Shown: positions 43,500 through 52,535 of the stretch, piece by piece
Layout: each line of letters starts with the position of its first letter
How positions within the stretch are numbered: position 1 is the stretch's first letter
Assembly (NCBI GenBank): GCA_951813855.1
Contig: OX638380.1
Location: 2,682,876 to 2,746,875, forward strand
Reading direction: 5' to 3'
Source of the DNA: an uncultured Verrucomicrobiae bacterium
Lineage (GTDB): Bacteria; Verrucomicrobiota; Verrucomicrobiia; Limisphaerales; AAA164-E04
Length of the DNA stretch: 64,000 nucleotides
The notes under the pieces: generated by a model
Databases searched by the model: none
What the model was told of the DNA's origin: nothing
Seen by the model: only the letters and a program-made list of their open reading frames with translations
Position numbers and translations under genes: made by a program

Positions 43500-44300
43500 A
43501 TGTTGGCGGCGTTGCGGGAATTGGCTCAAGCGGCAGGAAACGAAATTCTGACGGTCTACCGGAGAGCCGAAATCGCCGTGCAACTGAAAGCGGACCGCAC
43601 GCCGGTTACCGAAGCGGACCACCGGGCCAATTCGGTTATCGAAGCCGGGCTGAAAAAACTGGACGGCTCCCTGCCGACCCTGACCGAAGAAAGCCGGCAA
43701 TCTCCCTGGGAAGTCCGGAAGGAATGGCAGACCTTCTGGTTGGTCGATCCGATGGACGGCACCAAGGAATTTCTCGGGAAAAACGGTCAATTCACCGTCA
43801 ACATCGCTTTGATCGATCGCGGCGTTCCGGTCCTAGGCGTCGTTTGGGCGCCGGTCTCGGAGGTCATGTATTATGCCCAGCGGGGTCAAGGAGCACACAA
43901 GGTATCGCAGGGTCGGGAAGAAGCGATCGCTACCCGCAAAGCCCGGAAGGATCGCTTGACGCTCGTCGCCAGCCGCAGTCATGCCGGAGCGCAAATCGAA
44001 CAGCTCCAACGACGGTACTCGCCGGAGCGGTCCATCGGGATGGGGAGTTCGCTAAAACTCTGCCTCATCGCCGAAGGTTCGGCCGATTTGTATCTACGCG
44101 ATCGTCCGACGATGGAATGGGATACGGGCGCGGCTCATGCCGTGGTCAGGGAAGCCGGTGGAGCGGTAGAAGCGTGGAACGGCAGCGAACCGAGCGGCGA
44201 ATTGCGTTACAACAAGGAGAACCTCAAAAACCCGCAATTCCTGGTCCGGGGCGATCCGCAATTCGCAGTTTACCTCGATCCGTCCGATCACCAGGATTGA
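43500..44300 (+). CDS. cysQ: 3'(2'),5'-bisphosphate nucleotidase
   Basis: 266 residues. It hydrolyses PAP to AMP, recycling the by-product of sulfate reduction and sulfotransfer. It is a lithium-sensitive, magnesium-dependent inositol-monophosphatase-fold enzyme. Metal ligands are visible in LPTLTEESRQS (Glu), VDPMDGTKEFLGKNGQFTVNIALI (DPxDGTxEF, about 81-104) and MEWDTGAAHAVVREAGG (WDxxAxxxxxxxxGG, about 203-219). A slightly short C-terminus carries the final GELRYNKENLKNPQFLV typical of CysQ. It starts 5 bp after dnaN and is convergent with the small gene at 44288. Confidence 0.93.
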   Translation: MLAALRELAQAAGNEILTVYRRAEIAVQLKADRTPVTEADHRANSVIEAGLKKLDGSLPTLTEESRQSPWEVRKEWQTFWLVDPMDGTKEFLGKNGQFTVNIALIDRGVPVLGVVWAPVSEVMYYAQRGQGAHKVSQGREEAIATRKARKDRLTLVASRSHAGAQIEQLQRRYSPERSIGMGSSLKLCLIAEGSADLYLRDRPTMEWDTGAAHAVVREAGGAVEAWNGSEPSGELRYNKENLKNPQFLVRGDPQFAVYLDPSDHQD

Positions 44301-44509
44301 ACCGAATCGGCTCGAAACAAGGCGTCCAGCGTGGCGCGGTAATCGGGGTTCGGGGGAGCGGCGGCGGCCGGCGGGGAGAGTTCCTCGTCGAAGACGTCGA
44401 GCTCGACGATCGTCGCCGAAGCTTCCAGCCGGGCGGCCATCAGGGAAGCCAACGGTTCCAAACGGGATGACTGGAAAAAACAGATCGATTTAGAAGAGTT
44501 CGGTTTCAT
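44288..44509 (-). CDS. small hypothetical protein after ndk
   Basis: 73 residues, not recognised. The start overlaps the ndk 3' end by 20 bp and the stop overlaps the cysQ 3' end by 13 bp. The second half has an acidic patch (VELDVFDEEL) followed by a Pro/Ala stretch. It may be real and coupled to ndk, or chance open frame; the compact packing and lack of stops argue mildly for real. Confidence 0.4.
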   Translation of the reverse strand: MKPNSSKSICFFQSSRLEPLASLMAARLEASATIVELDVFDEELSPPAAAAPPNPDYRATLDALFRADSVQSW

Positions 44510-44903
44510 CGAAAAACCGAGACAATTCGGCGACGGCCGTTTCCGGGGAATCGGAAGCGTGAGCGATGTTTTTCATCTGGTCGGTCCCGTGCCGGCCGCG
44601 AATGGTTTCGGGCGGAGCCGCCGTGGAATCGGTCGGCCCCAGCAACCGGCGGACCGCCTCGATGCAATCGGGACCTTCCAAGGCCAAGGCGACGATCGGG
44701 CTCGACTGCATGAAGGCGACGATCTCGGGGAAAAAGGGCCGCTCCGCCAAATGCGCGTAATGTTCTTCGAGCAATTTCCGGGAAACCTTCACCATCTTGC
44801 AGCCCCGCAAGCGCAAGTCCAGGGCTTCGAAACGACGGATCACTTCGCCGATCAGGCGCTGCTGCACGCAATCGGGTTTAAGCAGGATGACAGTCGTTTC
44901 CAT
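44490..44903 (-). CDS. ndk: nucleoside-diphosphate kinase
   Basis: 137 residues from the ATG at 44903 (METTVILLKPDCVQQRLIGEVIRRFE). It balances NTP pools by phosphoryl transfer through an active-site His. The His is in KNIAHASDSPETAVAELSRFF (about 110-130). Also typical are LRLRGCKMVKVSRKLLEEHYAHLAERPFFPEIV, SSPIVALALEG and the TIRGRHG loop. LLKPDCV replaces the common ILKPDAV. Length and motifs are complete. Confidence 0.93.
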   Translation of the reverse strand: METTVILLKPDCVQQRLIGEVIRRFEALDLRLRGCKMVKVSRKLLEEHYAHLAERPFFPEIVAFMQSSPIVALALEGPDCIEAVRRLLGPTDSTAAPPETIRGRHGTDQMKNIAHASDSPETAVAELSRFFDETELF

Positions 44904-44950
44904 AAGCCATCCAATCCATAGCGAATCGGACGCGAAAAAGCGAGCGGAAA

Positions 44951-45709
44951 TCAAAGCAACGAATGATTGAAAGCGACGGCTTCGTCATAACTCAGCCCGG
45001 TGCCGCCGAAAATGTCGAGAGCCGAACCGATCGTCAAATTGACTTTGCCCCGTCCTTCGCGGTGCACCAGCCGCAGGTCTTCCAGCGAACGCGCCCCGCC
45101 GGCGTAAGTCACCGGCAACGGGCAGAGCTCGGGTAACTGCCGGACCAACTCGAGGTCGACCCCTTGGCGCCGGCCTTCGACGTCGACGGCGTGTATCAGG
45201 AACTCCGAACAGAACTGACCGATAGATTCCAACGTTCGGCTCGTAAGGCGAAGATCGGTGAGCGTTCGCCAGCGATCGCTAGCGACTCGGTAGCCGTCTT
45301 GTTGCCGACGGCAACTCAGGTCGACGACCAGGCGGGAGCGTCCGATCTTGGTCGCCAGAAGTTTTAATCGTTCCGGGAGAAAGTGCGTCCGTTCGAACAG
45401 CCAGGAAGTCACGATGACATGCGAAGCGCCGGCGTCCAGATAACTCGCGGCGTTGTCGGAAGTGATGCCTCCGCCGAGTTGCATTCCTCCCGGAAAAGCC
45501 GCCAACGCTTCCCGAGCCGCTCGTTCGTTGCCGGGGCCGAGCATGACGATATGGCCGCCGAACAATTCGTCGCGGCGATAGAGGTCGGCGAACCAGGAAC
45601 TGGGGCGATCGGAAGCGTAGTTGGTCTGGGCCGTGCCGTCGGCCTGCATCGTCCCGCCGACGATTTGTTTGACCTGGCCTTGGTGCAGGTCGATGCAAGG
45701 ACGGAACAT
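44951..45709 (-). CDS. hisA: phosphoribosylformimino-AICAR ribotide isomerase, eukaryote-like HisA
   Basis: 252 residues from the ATG at 45709; in-frame ATGs at 45778 and 45796 would add weakly conserved residues. It performs the Amadori isomerisation of ProFAR in histidine synthesis in a TIM barrel. The start FRPCIDLHQGQVKQIVGGTM is the plant/fungal HisA (His6) form rather than the usual bacterial IPAIDLKDGxVVR. The first catalytic Asp is the D of CIDLH. MQLGGGITSDNAASYLDAGASHVIVTSWLFE, LVVDLSCRRQQDGYRVASDRWRT, FLIHAVDVEGRRQGVDLELV and VTYAGGARSLEDL follow. No other his gene is adjacent. Such forms occur sporadically in bacteria. Confidence 0.9.
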   Translation of the reverse strand: MFRPCIDLHQGQVKQIVGGTMQADGTAQTNYASDRPSSWFADLYRRDELFGGHIVMLGPGNERAAREALAAFPGGMQLGGGITSDNAASYLDAGASHVIVTSWLFERTHFLPERLKLLATKIGRSRLVVDLSCRRQQDGYRVASDRWRTLTDLRLTSRTLESIGQFCSEFLIHAVDVEGRRQGVDLELVRQLPELCPLPVTYAGGARSLEDLRLVHREGRGKVNLTIGSALDIFGGTGLSYDEAVAFNHSLL

Positions 45710-45814
45710 GTCGGGACGGGAGTTTAGCCGGTCGCGAAACCAAGGGCAATCGGCAACGGACAATTCGAAAGTTGACATGCCGTTCTTTCCGGTCAAAATG
45801 AGCTTAAGCCAACC

Positions 45815-46675
45815 ATGAGATTCGGGATCAATACCTTTCTATTCGTTTCGCCTTTCCGGACTTCCGGGACGCGATTATTTCCCCAGTTTCGCGACTGGGG
45901 ATTCGAGTCGGTCGAGATTCCGGTCGAGGATCCGAAGCACATCGATCCGAAACGAGTTCGGCCCGAGCTGGAGGAACACGGGCTGGTTTGCGGTTCGGTT
46001 TGCGCCTGCATGGGGCCGGACCGGGATTTGCGAGGCACTAAGGAGCAGCAACAGACGGGGATGACTTATCTGAAAACCCTCCTGGATCAGATGGTCGAGT
46101 TGGACTGTCCTTCGTTGATCGGCCCGGTTTATTCGGCTGTCGGTCGAGCCAACGCCGAACCGGGCAAGCAACAGGCCCGGCAGTGGAGCCGGGTCGTGAA
46201 GAACCTGAAAGAGCTGGCCGCCCACGCCGAGGCGAACGGCCGCCGGATTTGCCTAGAACCGTTGAATCGGTTCGAAACGGATTTCATCAACACTTGTGAT
46301 CAGGGACTCAAGATGATCGAAGACGTCGGCAGTCCGGCGCTCCAGCTGCAATTGGATACTTTTCACATGAACATCGAGGAAAAGGATCAGGGCGCGGCGA
46401 TTCGCAAGGCGGGAAAAAACCTGGCCCACTTTCACGCCTGCGGCAGCGGGCGGGGGACGCCGGGCAAAGATCACATCGATTGGCCCTCGATCGCGGCTGC
46501 GCTCAAACGGATCCGCTACAAAGGGGATGTCGTCATCGAATCGTTTACGACCGACGTGAAAGTTATCGCCCGCGCCGCGGCTATCTGGCGCCGCATCGAA
46601 CCGACCCGGGACGAAATCGCGGTCGACGGTCTCAAGTTTCTCAAGAAAATGATGGGCGGAAAAGCCAAACGGTAA
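45815..46675 (+). CDS. sugar phosphate isomerase/epimerase (TIM barrel, D-psicose/tagatose 3-epimerase-like)
   Basis: 286 residues. AP-endonuclease-2-type barrel: MRFGINTFLF, WGFESVEIPVEDPKHID, GSVCACMGPDRDLRG, SLIGPVYSAVGRA, GRRICLEPLNRFETDFINT (metal Glu about 149), LQLDTFHMNIEEKDQGAAIRKAG (Asp and His about 182-185), FHACGSGRGTPGKDHIDWPSI and VVIESFT (second Glu). This metal set is that of ketose 3-epimerases. It heads a plus-strand cluster with a DUF1080-ThuA protein (24 bp) and a PVC dehydrogenase, a combination fitting oxidation and rearrangement of scavenged sugars (inference). Confidence 0.9.
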   Translation: MRFGINTFLFVSPFRTSGTRLFPQFRDWGFESVEIPVEDPKHIDPKRVRPELEEHGLVCGSVCACMGPDRDLRGTKEQQQTGMTYLKTLLDQMVELDCPSLIGPVYSAVGRANAEPGKQQARQWSRVVKNLKELAAHAEANGRRICLEPLNRFETDFINTCDQGLKMIEDVGSPALQLQLDTFHMNIEEKDQGAAIRKAGKNLAHFHACGSGRGTPGKDHIDWPSIAAALKRIRYKGDVVIESFTTDVKVIARAAAIWRRIEPTRDEIAVDGLKFLKKMMGGKAKR

Positions 46676-46698
46676 TCCCGGGGGAAGCGGACAGAGTC

Positions 46699-48312
46699 AT
46701 GAAAAACGCGTTCAATTTATTACTCGGCGCCTCGCTGGCGTTGGGGACGGTCGTTTCGGGGGACCATCACGCCGGGGAAACGGGATTCAAATCCATCTTC
46801 GACGGTAAATCCCTCGAGGGCTGGGACGGCAATCCGAAGTTTTGGTCGGTGCAGGACGGGGCGATCACCGGCCGGACGACTCGGGATAATCCGACTCAGG
46901 GCAACACCTTCATTATTTGGCGGGGAGGCCAGTTGGAAAATTTTGAACTGCGCTTGCAGTATCGGATCGTCGGCGGCAACTCGGGAATTCAATACCGGAG
47001 CCAAGATTACGGCGACTGGCGGATCGGGGGGTATCAAGCGGATTTCGAAGCCGGCCAGACTTATTCGGGCATCCTCTATCATGAGCGGGGCCGGGGCATT
47101 TTGGCTAAACGCGGCGAGAAAACGGTCGTGACACGCCAAGGCGGCAAGCATCGGGTGAACGTGGTCGGCTCCCTGGGCGAATCGGCCGACATTCAGCAGG
47201 TCATCCGCGAGGAAGACTGGAACGATTACACCATCATCGCCCGCGGTTGGGAATTCACTCACCTCATCAACGGCCGGGTGACTTCCATAACGACCGATTT
47301 GGACCCTCAGGCCCGCAAGGCTTCGGGATTGCTGGCTTTGCAATTGCATGCCGGCCCGCCGATGACGGTCCAGTTCCGAAACATTCGGCTGCGCTCGCTG
47401 GACGAAGCCCCGAAGACATCGGCCTCCGGTTCGGAAACCAAACGGATAGTTTTCGTCGCGGGTACCCCCAGCCACGGGCCGTTGCAGCACGAACACAACG
47501 CCGGCAGCCTGCTGTTGAAAAAATGCCTGTCGAGCGTCGCTAATCTCGAAGTCGTGGTTTATCAGAACGGCTGGCCGAAGGTCGCCGATCCGTTCGCCGG
47601 CGCCGACGCGATCATCTTCTTCGTCACCGGCGGCGGGGCGCACGTGGCTATCCAAGGCGACCGGTTGGCCCAGTTGAAGCCGCTAATGGATCAGGGAGTG
47701 GGCTTCGGCGCCCTGCATTACGGCGTCGAGGTTCCGGCCGATCGGGGAGGCAAGGAATTCCTAGCCTGGATGGGCGGTTATTTTGAAGCCAATTGGTCCG
47801 TCAATCCGCATTGGACCGCGCAGTTCAAGACGTTTCCGGACCATCCGATTTCGCGAGGCGTCAAGCCCTTCGAGATTAACGACGAATGGTATTTCCACAT
47901 GCGGTTTCCGCCGGCAATGAAGGGCGTTACGCCGATCTTGTCGGCCGTGCCTCCGCCTACGACCATGAGCCGGCCCGACGGCCATCACAGCGGTAATCCG
48001 ACGGTGAGGAAAGCGGTCGCCAAGAAGTTGCCCCAGCATGTCGCTTGGGCGTTCGAGCGGCCCGACGGCGGCCGGGGTTTCGGCTTTACCGGCGCCCACA
48101 ATCACATCAACTGGGGCGATCCGAATTTCCGCAAGATCGTATTGAACGCGGCGTTGTGGCTCGCCAAGGTCGACGTGCCGGCAAACGGCGTCGATTGCGA
48201 CGTGAGCGAAGCGGACTTGATGGCCAATCTCGATACGAAACGGGGTCAGCGGCCGCGAATCAAACCACCCCAACGATCGGAGGGATTCGTCAGTCCTAAC
48301 CTGGGAAATTGA
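46699..48312 (+). CDS. secreted DUF1080 (3-keto-disaccharide hydrolase-type) - ThuA fusion
   Basis: 537 residues from the ATG at 46699; the open frame further upstream lies in the preceding gene. Signal peptide MKNAFNLLLGASLALGTVVSG. Residues 27-235 form a DUF1080 jelly-roll: FKSIFDGKSLEGWDGNPKFWSVQDGAITG, NFELRLQYRIVGGNSGIQYRS, GYQADFEAG, GILYHERGRGILA and EDWNDYTIIARG. From about 250 a ThuA domain follows: KRIVFVAGTPSHGPLQHEHNAG, ADAIIFFVTGGG, GFGALHYGVEVP, WMGGYFEANWSVNPHW and RGFGFTGAHNHINWGDPNFRK. Both domains act on sugars or sugar derivatives outside the cytoplasm in PVC bacteria. It is 4 bp before the dehydrogenase gene. Confidence 0.88.
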   Translation: MKNAFNLLLGASLALGTVVSGDHHAGETGFKSIFDGKSLEGWDGNPKFWSVQDGAITGRTTRDNPTQGNTFIIWRGGQLENFELRLQYRIVGGNSGIQYRSQDYGDWRIGGYQADFEAGQTYSGILYHERGRGILAKRGEKTVVTRQGGKHRVNVVGSLGESADIQQVIREEDWNDYTIIARGWEFTHLINGRVTSITTDLDPQARKASGLLALQLHAGPPMTVQFRNIRLRSLDEAPKTSASGSETKRIVFVAGTPSHGPLQHEHNAGSLLLKKCLSSVANLEVVVYQNGWPKVADPFAGADAIIFFVTGGGAHVAIQGDRLAQLKPLMDQGVGFGALHYGVEVPADRGGKEFLAWMGGYFEANWSVNPHWTAQFKTFPDHPISRGVKPFEINDEWYFHMRFPPAMKGVTPILSAVPPPTTMSRPDGHHSGNPTVRKAVAKKLPQHVAWAFERPDGGRGFGFTGAHNHINWGDPNFRKIVLNAALWLAKVDVPANGVDCDVSEADLMANLDTKRGQRPRIKPPQRSEGFVSPNLGN

Positions 48313-48316
48313 GAGC

Positions 48317-50335
48317 ATGAATTTGGCGAACGGATGGAAACAGGCGGTTTCCGTCGGCTTGGCGGCGCTAGTCGTTTTCGGAGCGGGCGGCGAACTATTG
48401 GGCGCTAATCCCCGGGGCGTCGGGCGGGAAGCGGCGACTCGCCAACTGGAATCGCTCAAGCCGGGCGAGGGGCTGGAAGTCAAGCTCTTCGCCTGCGAAC
48501 CCATGGTGGTCAATCCCACGAATCTGGACATCGATGCTCGCGGCCGGGTCTGGGTAACCGAGGGAGCCAATTACCGGTTGTGGCAATCCTGGGGCAAGCT
48601 GCGCCCGGGCGGCGATCGGATCGTGATTCTGGAAGATACGGATCTGGACGGCATCGCCGATTCGCAAAAGGTTTTTTATCAAGGCGACGACATTAACGCG
48701 GCGTTGGGGATTTGCGTGTTGGGAAATCGGGTGATCGTTTCTCGATCGCCCAACGTGTTGATGCTGACCGATACCGACGGCGACGATCGGGCGGACAAAA
48801 AAGAAATCTTGTTCTCGAAGATCAAGGGCGAGGACCACGATCATGGCGTGCACGCCTTCGTGTTCGGGCCGGACGGCCGGTATTATTTCAATTTCGGCAA
48901 CGACGGCAAACAGATCGCTGACGCGCAGGGCCAGCTCCTCAAGGATCCTCAGGGCAACGTCATCGCCGATAATCGAAAACCCTATCAGCAGGGCATGGTC
49001 TTTCGTTGTTATCCCGACTTGAGCGGGTTCGAGGTTTTGGGGCATAACTTTCGCAACAACTACGAGGTTTGCCTGGATTCCTTCGGGACCCTCTGGCAGT
49101 CGGACAACGACGACGACGGCAACCGGGGCGTGCGCATCAATTACGTGATGGAGTACGGCAACTACGGTTACCGCGACGAACGAACCGGAGCCGGTTGGCG
49201 CACGAAACGCACGGGCTGGGAAGAAACGGTTCCCGAACGGCATTGGCATTTGAACGATCCGGGCGTCGTCCCGAATTTGCTGTTGACCGGGGCCGGCTCC
49301 CCTACCGGCATCCTGATTTATGAAGGCCGGCTGCTGCCCAAGAAGTTTCGCAATCAGATCATCCACTGCGACGCCGGCCCTCGGGTGGTTCGTGCCTATC
49401 CGGTTAAGCCTTCGGGTGCCGGGTACCGGGCCACGATCGAAAACGTGCTTAGCGGAGAACAGGACAATTGGTATCGCCCGGCCGACGTGTGCGTGGCTCC
49501 GGACGGTGCGCTTTTCATCGCCGATTGGAACGACGCCGGCGTCGGCGGTCACAACATGGCGGACCGTAAACTGGAGGAGATGAGCGGCCGGATCTATCGC
49601 GTAGCTCCCGAAGGGAACCAACCTCGCCGGCCGGCGTTTCGTTTGGACCGAACGGCCGGAGCTATCAGAGCTCTAAAATCGCCGAATCACGAGGCTCGCT
49701 ATTTGGGGTGGACGGCCCTGGAGAAAATGGGAGCGCAAGCGGAATCGGCGTTGCTGGAAGTTTGGCAGGGCAACGGTAAACGCAATCGTGCTCGGGTGTT
49801 CCCCTTGTTGGTGCGATTGAAGGGCAAGGCCGAGCATTACCTCGAACAGGGAGTGCAGGATAAGGATCCCGATATTCGCATCGTGGCCTTGCGCACGGCT
49901 CGAGAACGAAATCTTGAGGTGACGAAGCTGGTAGCCCGGTTGGTCGAAGATCCTTCGCCGAGAGTTCGTCGAGAGTGTGCGATAGCGTTGCGGTACGATT
50001 CTTCGGAGGCGGCGGCGCAGTTGTGGGCCCGGTTGGCGGCGCTGCACAAGGGGCGGGACCGTTGGTATTTGGAAGCCCTCGGGATCGGCGCTCAGGGGCA
50101 GGAAGATCGATTTTTCGCGGCGTGGCTCGAGCAGGTCGGCGACAACTGGAACACTCGTTCGGGGCGTGATATCGTCTGGCGGTCGCGCACGGTCAAAGCG
50201 ATCGATTATCTGACTGCGTTGATCAAAGATAAATCGCTGCCCGATGAGGAACGTCCTCGTTACTTTCGCGCATTGGATTTTCTGGACGGCTCGGAGAAAG
50301 AAGCGGCGTTGCTGGAATTGTTGACCGAGGAGTAA
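48317..50335 (+). CDS. PVC-type membrane-bound dehydrogenase-like protein with HEAT repeats, without cytochrome domain
   Basis: 672 residues. Signal peptide to about residue 30 (VSVGLAALVVFGAGGELLGA). Then a beta-propeller: LEVKLFACEPMVVNPTNLDIDARGRVWVTEGANYR, ILEDTDLDGIADSQKVF and LTDTDGDDRADKKEILF (Asp-rich calcium-type loops), GVHAFVFGPDGRYYFNFGN, HNFRNNYEVCLDSFGTLWQSDNDDDGN and PADVCVAPDGALFIADWND (about 393-411). Residues 440-600 are HEAT-like helices (RVRRECAIALRYDSSE). Many relatives run past 900 residues into a cytochrome c domain with CxxCH; here the frame ends in TAA after LLELLTEE with none. The stop lies 41 bp before an IS, but upstream of it, so the IS did not create the end. Same family as the partial gene at 1-1390. 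Confidence 0.88.
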   Translation: MNLANGWKQAVSVGLAALVVFGAGGELLGANPRGVGREAATRQLESLKPGEGLEVKLFACEPMVVNPTNLDIDARGRVWVTEGANYRLWQSWGKLRPGGDRIVILEDTDLDGIADSQKVFYQGDDINAALGICVLGNRVIVSRSPNVLMLTDTDGDDRADKKEILFSKIKGEDHDHGVHAFVFGPDGRYYFNFGNDGKQIADAQGQLLKDPQGNVIADNRKPYQQGMVFRCYPDLSGFEVLGHNFRNNYEVCLDSFGTLWQSDNDDDGNRGVRINYVMEYGNYGYRDERTGAGWRTKRTGWEETVPERHWHLNDPGVVPNLLLTGAGSPTGILIYEGRLLPKKFRNQIIHCDAGPRVVRAYPVKPSGAGYRATIENVLSGEQDNWYRPADVCVAPDGALFIADWNDAGVGGHNMADRKLEEMSGRIYRVAPEGNQPRRPAFRLDRTAGAIRALKSPNHEARYLGWTALEKMGAQAESALLEVWQGNGKRNRARVFPLLVRLKGKAEHYLEQGVQDKDPDIRIVALRTARERNLEVTKLVARLVEDPSPRVRRECAIALRYDSSEAAAQLWARLAALHKGRDRWYLEALGIGAQGQEDRFFAAWLEQVGDNWNTRSGRDIVWRSRTVKAIDYLTALIKDKSLPDEERPRYFRALDFLDGSEKEAALLELLTEE

Positions 50336-50366
50336 GCCAGTCGTCGCAACGATGTTAAGTCGGGAG

Positions 50367-50376
50367 GATGGCCCCA
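50367..50376 (+). repeat. target-site duplication, left copy
   Basis: GATGGCCCCA, identical to 52554-52563 on the far side of the ISAs1-type element. Confidence 0.93.
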
Positions 50377-50394
50377 CAGGGCTTTTCAAAAGTC
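50377..50394 (+). repeat. left terminal inverted repeat, ISAs1-type IS
   Basis: CAGGGCTTTTCAAAAGTC. It pairs with the reverse complement of 52536-52553 at 15 of 18 positions. Confidence 0.92.
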
Positions 50395-50470
50395 GTTGGC
50401 TCAACAAAGAAGCCGGAACAGGGTCGATTTTTTCTGGACATTCAAAAGTTTCTCCGTTATTGGTTTCGCC

Positions 50471-52264
50471 ATGGAATCAATTATTCCGGATGCCGCGGCT
50501 TTTTCGTTACGGGACGTAACGGTTCGACTTGTCCGTGGCGAAGAGGAAAGACTGCGCTGGGATTCGTTAATGTCGCAATACCATTATCTTCCGTTCCACA
50601 GCCTGTTTGGGAAGGCCTTGCGCCATGTCGCAATTTACAACGAAACCTGGCTCGCCTTGTTGGGTTGGCAGGCCGGGGCCTTCAAGGTGGGAGTTCGCGA
50701 CGAGTGGATCGGCTGGTCGGCCGAGCAGCAATTTTCCCGGCTGCATTTGATTGCGAACAACGCCCGCTTTTTGGTGCTGAAGGAGGGGCGGCTCCCCAAC
50801 TTGGCCTCGCGGGCGCTCGGTTTGAGCCTGCGCCGTCTGGAAGCCGATATGCGCCGAGTGCACGGTTATCCGGTTTATTTGGCCGAAACATTCGTCGATC
50901 CTTCGAAGTTTGCCGGCACCTGTTATCAGGCCGCGAATTGGCAGTTCTTGGGTTTGACTCGAGGCTTTTCCCGAGTGCCGGGGAAGTCGGTGAGTTGGCT
51001 CCAGAACGGACAACCGAAGCAAGTTCTCGCCTATCCGTTACGACCCGATGCCGCCACCATCCTCAGCCGCGAATCGGCGGCGGAAGACTGGCAGGCCGGG
51101 GATATGGCCCAGATCCCTTCGACCCCGGAACTGCACAGTCTCTATACGTTTCTGGAAAGCATCGACGACTTCCGCCAAGCTCGCGGGAAGCGTTACCGTC
51201 TAGCCTGCTTCCTGGCGATCGCGATTGCGGCTCGCTTAGCCGGGTATCGCGGCGTCACCGCTTTCGGTGAATTCGCCGCCAGAATGACTCAAGAGCAATT
51301 GAAGGCGGTCGGAGCCTTTTGGAGTCCCCGTCGGCAATGCTACACGGCTCCGGCGGCCTCTACTTTTCATTACATCCTTGCTAAATTGGAGCCCGACACG
51401 CTGGATCGAACGATTGGTAAATGGGTCCGACAACAAAGCGACAAGGAAACTCCAGTGGCCATTGACGGCAAGGATATCCGTGGGGCTTCAGCTCAATTAG
51501 AAAACGAAAACCGGATGATGGTGGCGGCAGTCGAGCATAGCACCGGATTGGTTCTCGGTCAGACTCAAGTGCCCGATAAAACCAACGAAATTCCAGCGGT
51601 GCGCGAATTGTCTCGGAAACTTGATCTGGCAGGGCGCGTCGTGACTCTCGATGCCATGCATGTCCAACAGGAAACCGCCCGTAGCTTGCTGGAGGACTGT
51701 GCCGCCGACTACGTGACCAGTTCCGTCAAAAATAATCAACCGACCATCTATGAAGATTTGGAAGCCATTGATTGGAGTACCGCGGCGTGCTTCGATCAAC
51801 CCGCCGAAAAGGGACACGGTCGCATCGAAAACCGCCGTTGTCTGGCCCTCGATATTTCCGGCTCCAAGTGGGATAATTATTGCCAGCTTTACGGTCGCCA
51901 ACAGGCCATTCGCATCGAACGCGAACGTTACGTTCTGAAGACGGACAAAACCAGCCATGAAGTCGTTTACTGCCTCACCTCCCTAAGTGCTGAAAAAGCC
52001 AGCCCGGAACAACTGCTCGCTCTCGTCCGTAACCATTGGCACATCGAAAATCGTCTCCATTACGTGCGTGATTTCACCTATGACGAAGATCGATGTCGCG
52101 TGCGAGTTGGCCATTTACCTCGCAACTTGGCCTGCCTGTCCAACACCGCCATCTCGATCGTCAGGACCGAAAATCGCTTTGAGCATTTGCCGCCGTCCAC
52201 TCGCCATTATGCTGCTCACCCCGAGGAAGCTCTCAATGCTATCCTCAAACCTTTGACTCACTGA
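50471..52264 (+). CDS. DUF4338 (DruA-like) - ISAs1-type DDE transposase fusion, copy 2
   Basis: 597 residues from the ATG at 50471; an in-frame TTG at 50396 lies almost in the terminal repeat and is less likely. DUF4338 part (about 20-200): RLRWDSLMSQYHYLPFHS, WLALLGWQAGAFK, RDEWIGW, FSRLHLIANNARFLVL, LAETFVDPSKFAGTCYQAANWQFLG. ISAs1 transposase part: FLESIDDFRQARGKRYRL, AIDGKDIRGA (first Asp, about 330), VTLDAMHVQQETAR (second Asp, about 392), AEKGHGRIENRRCL, and VRNHWHIENRLHYVRDFTYDEDRCRVR (Glu, about 524). All catalytic residues are intact. It is homologous throughout with the protein at 1939-3687, but the catalytic half is closer to the standard family form. Confidence 0.92.
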   Translation: MESIIPDAAAFSLRDVTVRLVRGEEERLRWDSLMSQYHYLPFHSLFGKALRHVAIYNETWLALLGWQAGAFKVGVRDEWIGWSAEQQFSRLHLIANNARFLVLKEGRLPNLASRALGLSLRRLEADMRRVHGYPVYLAETFVDPSKFAGTCYQAANWQFLGLTRGFSRVPGKSVSWLQNGQPKQVLAYPLRPDAATILSRESAAEDWQAGDMAQIPSTPELHSLYTFLESIDDFRQARGKRYRLACFLAIAIAARLAGYRGVTAFGEFAARMTQEQLKAVGAFWSPRRQCYTAPAASTFHYILAKLEPDTLDRTIGKWVRQQSDKETPVAIDGKDIRGASAQLENENRMMVAAVEHSTGLVLGQTQVPDKTNEIPAVRELSRKLDLAGRVVTLDAMHVQQETARSLLEDCAADYVTSSVKNNQPTIYEDLEAIDWSTAACFDQPAEKGHGRIENRRCLALDISGSKWDNYCQLYGRQQAIRIERERYVLKTDKTSHEVVYCLTSLSAEKASPEQLLALVRNHWHIENRLHYVRDFTYDEDRCRVRVGHLPRNLACLSNTAISIVRTENRFEHLPPSTRHYAAHPEEALNAILKPLTH

Positions 52265-52535
52265 ACGACCGGTACCGTTTTCGATCGGAATCGGGACCGC
52301 AACAGCTCCTGAGAAAAGGGGTGCGTCGGCTCTTCACGAAGGCATTGAGGTATCCACCCCCTCGCCGCCAAAACGACATCCCATAATTCGATAAGTCACC
52401 TCTGCGAGGATTGATCAACTTGGAATTGATCCCCAATGACGCAGTCGTGGTTTCGGGACGGAGCAATTCAATGTCGAGATTCTCGTCGCTAAGGTGTTTA
52501 TCTGGAGTTTTCAAGGGCATTTTTCAGTTTATTTG

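Noticed and set aside
50335..50377. PVC dehydrogenase truncated by the ISAs1-type insertion
   Set aside because: The TAA stop lies 41 bp before the element and outside the target duplication; joining the flanks does not extend the frame.
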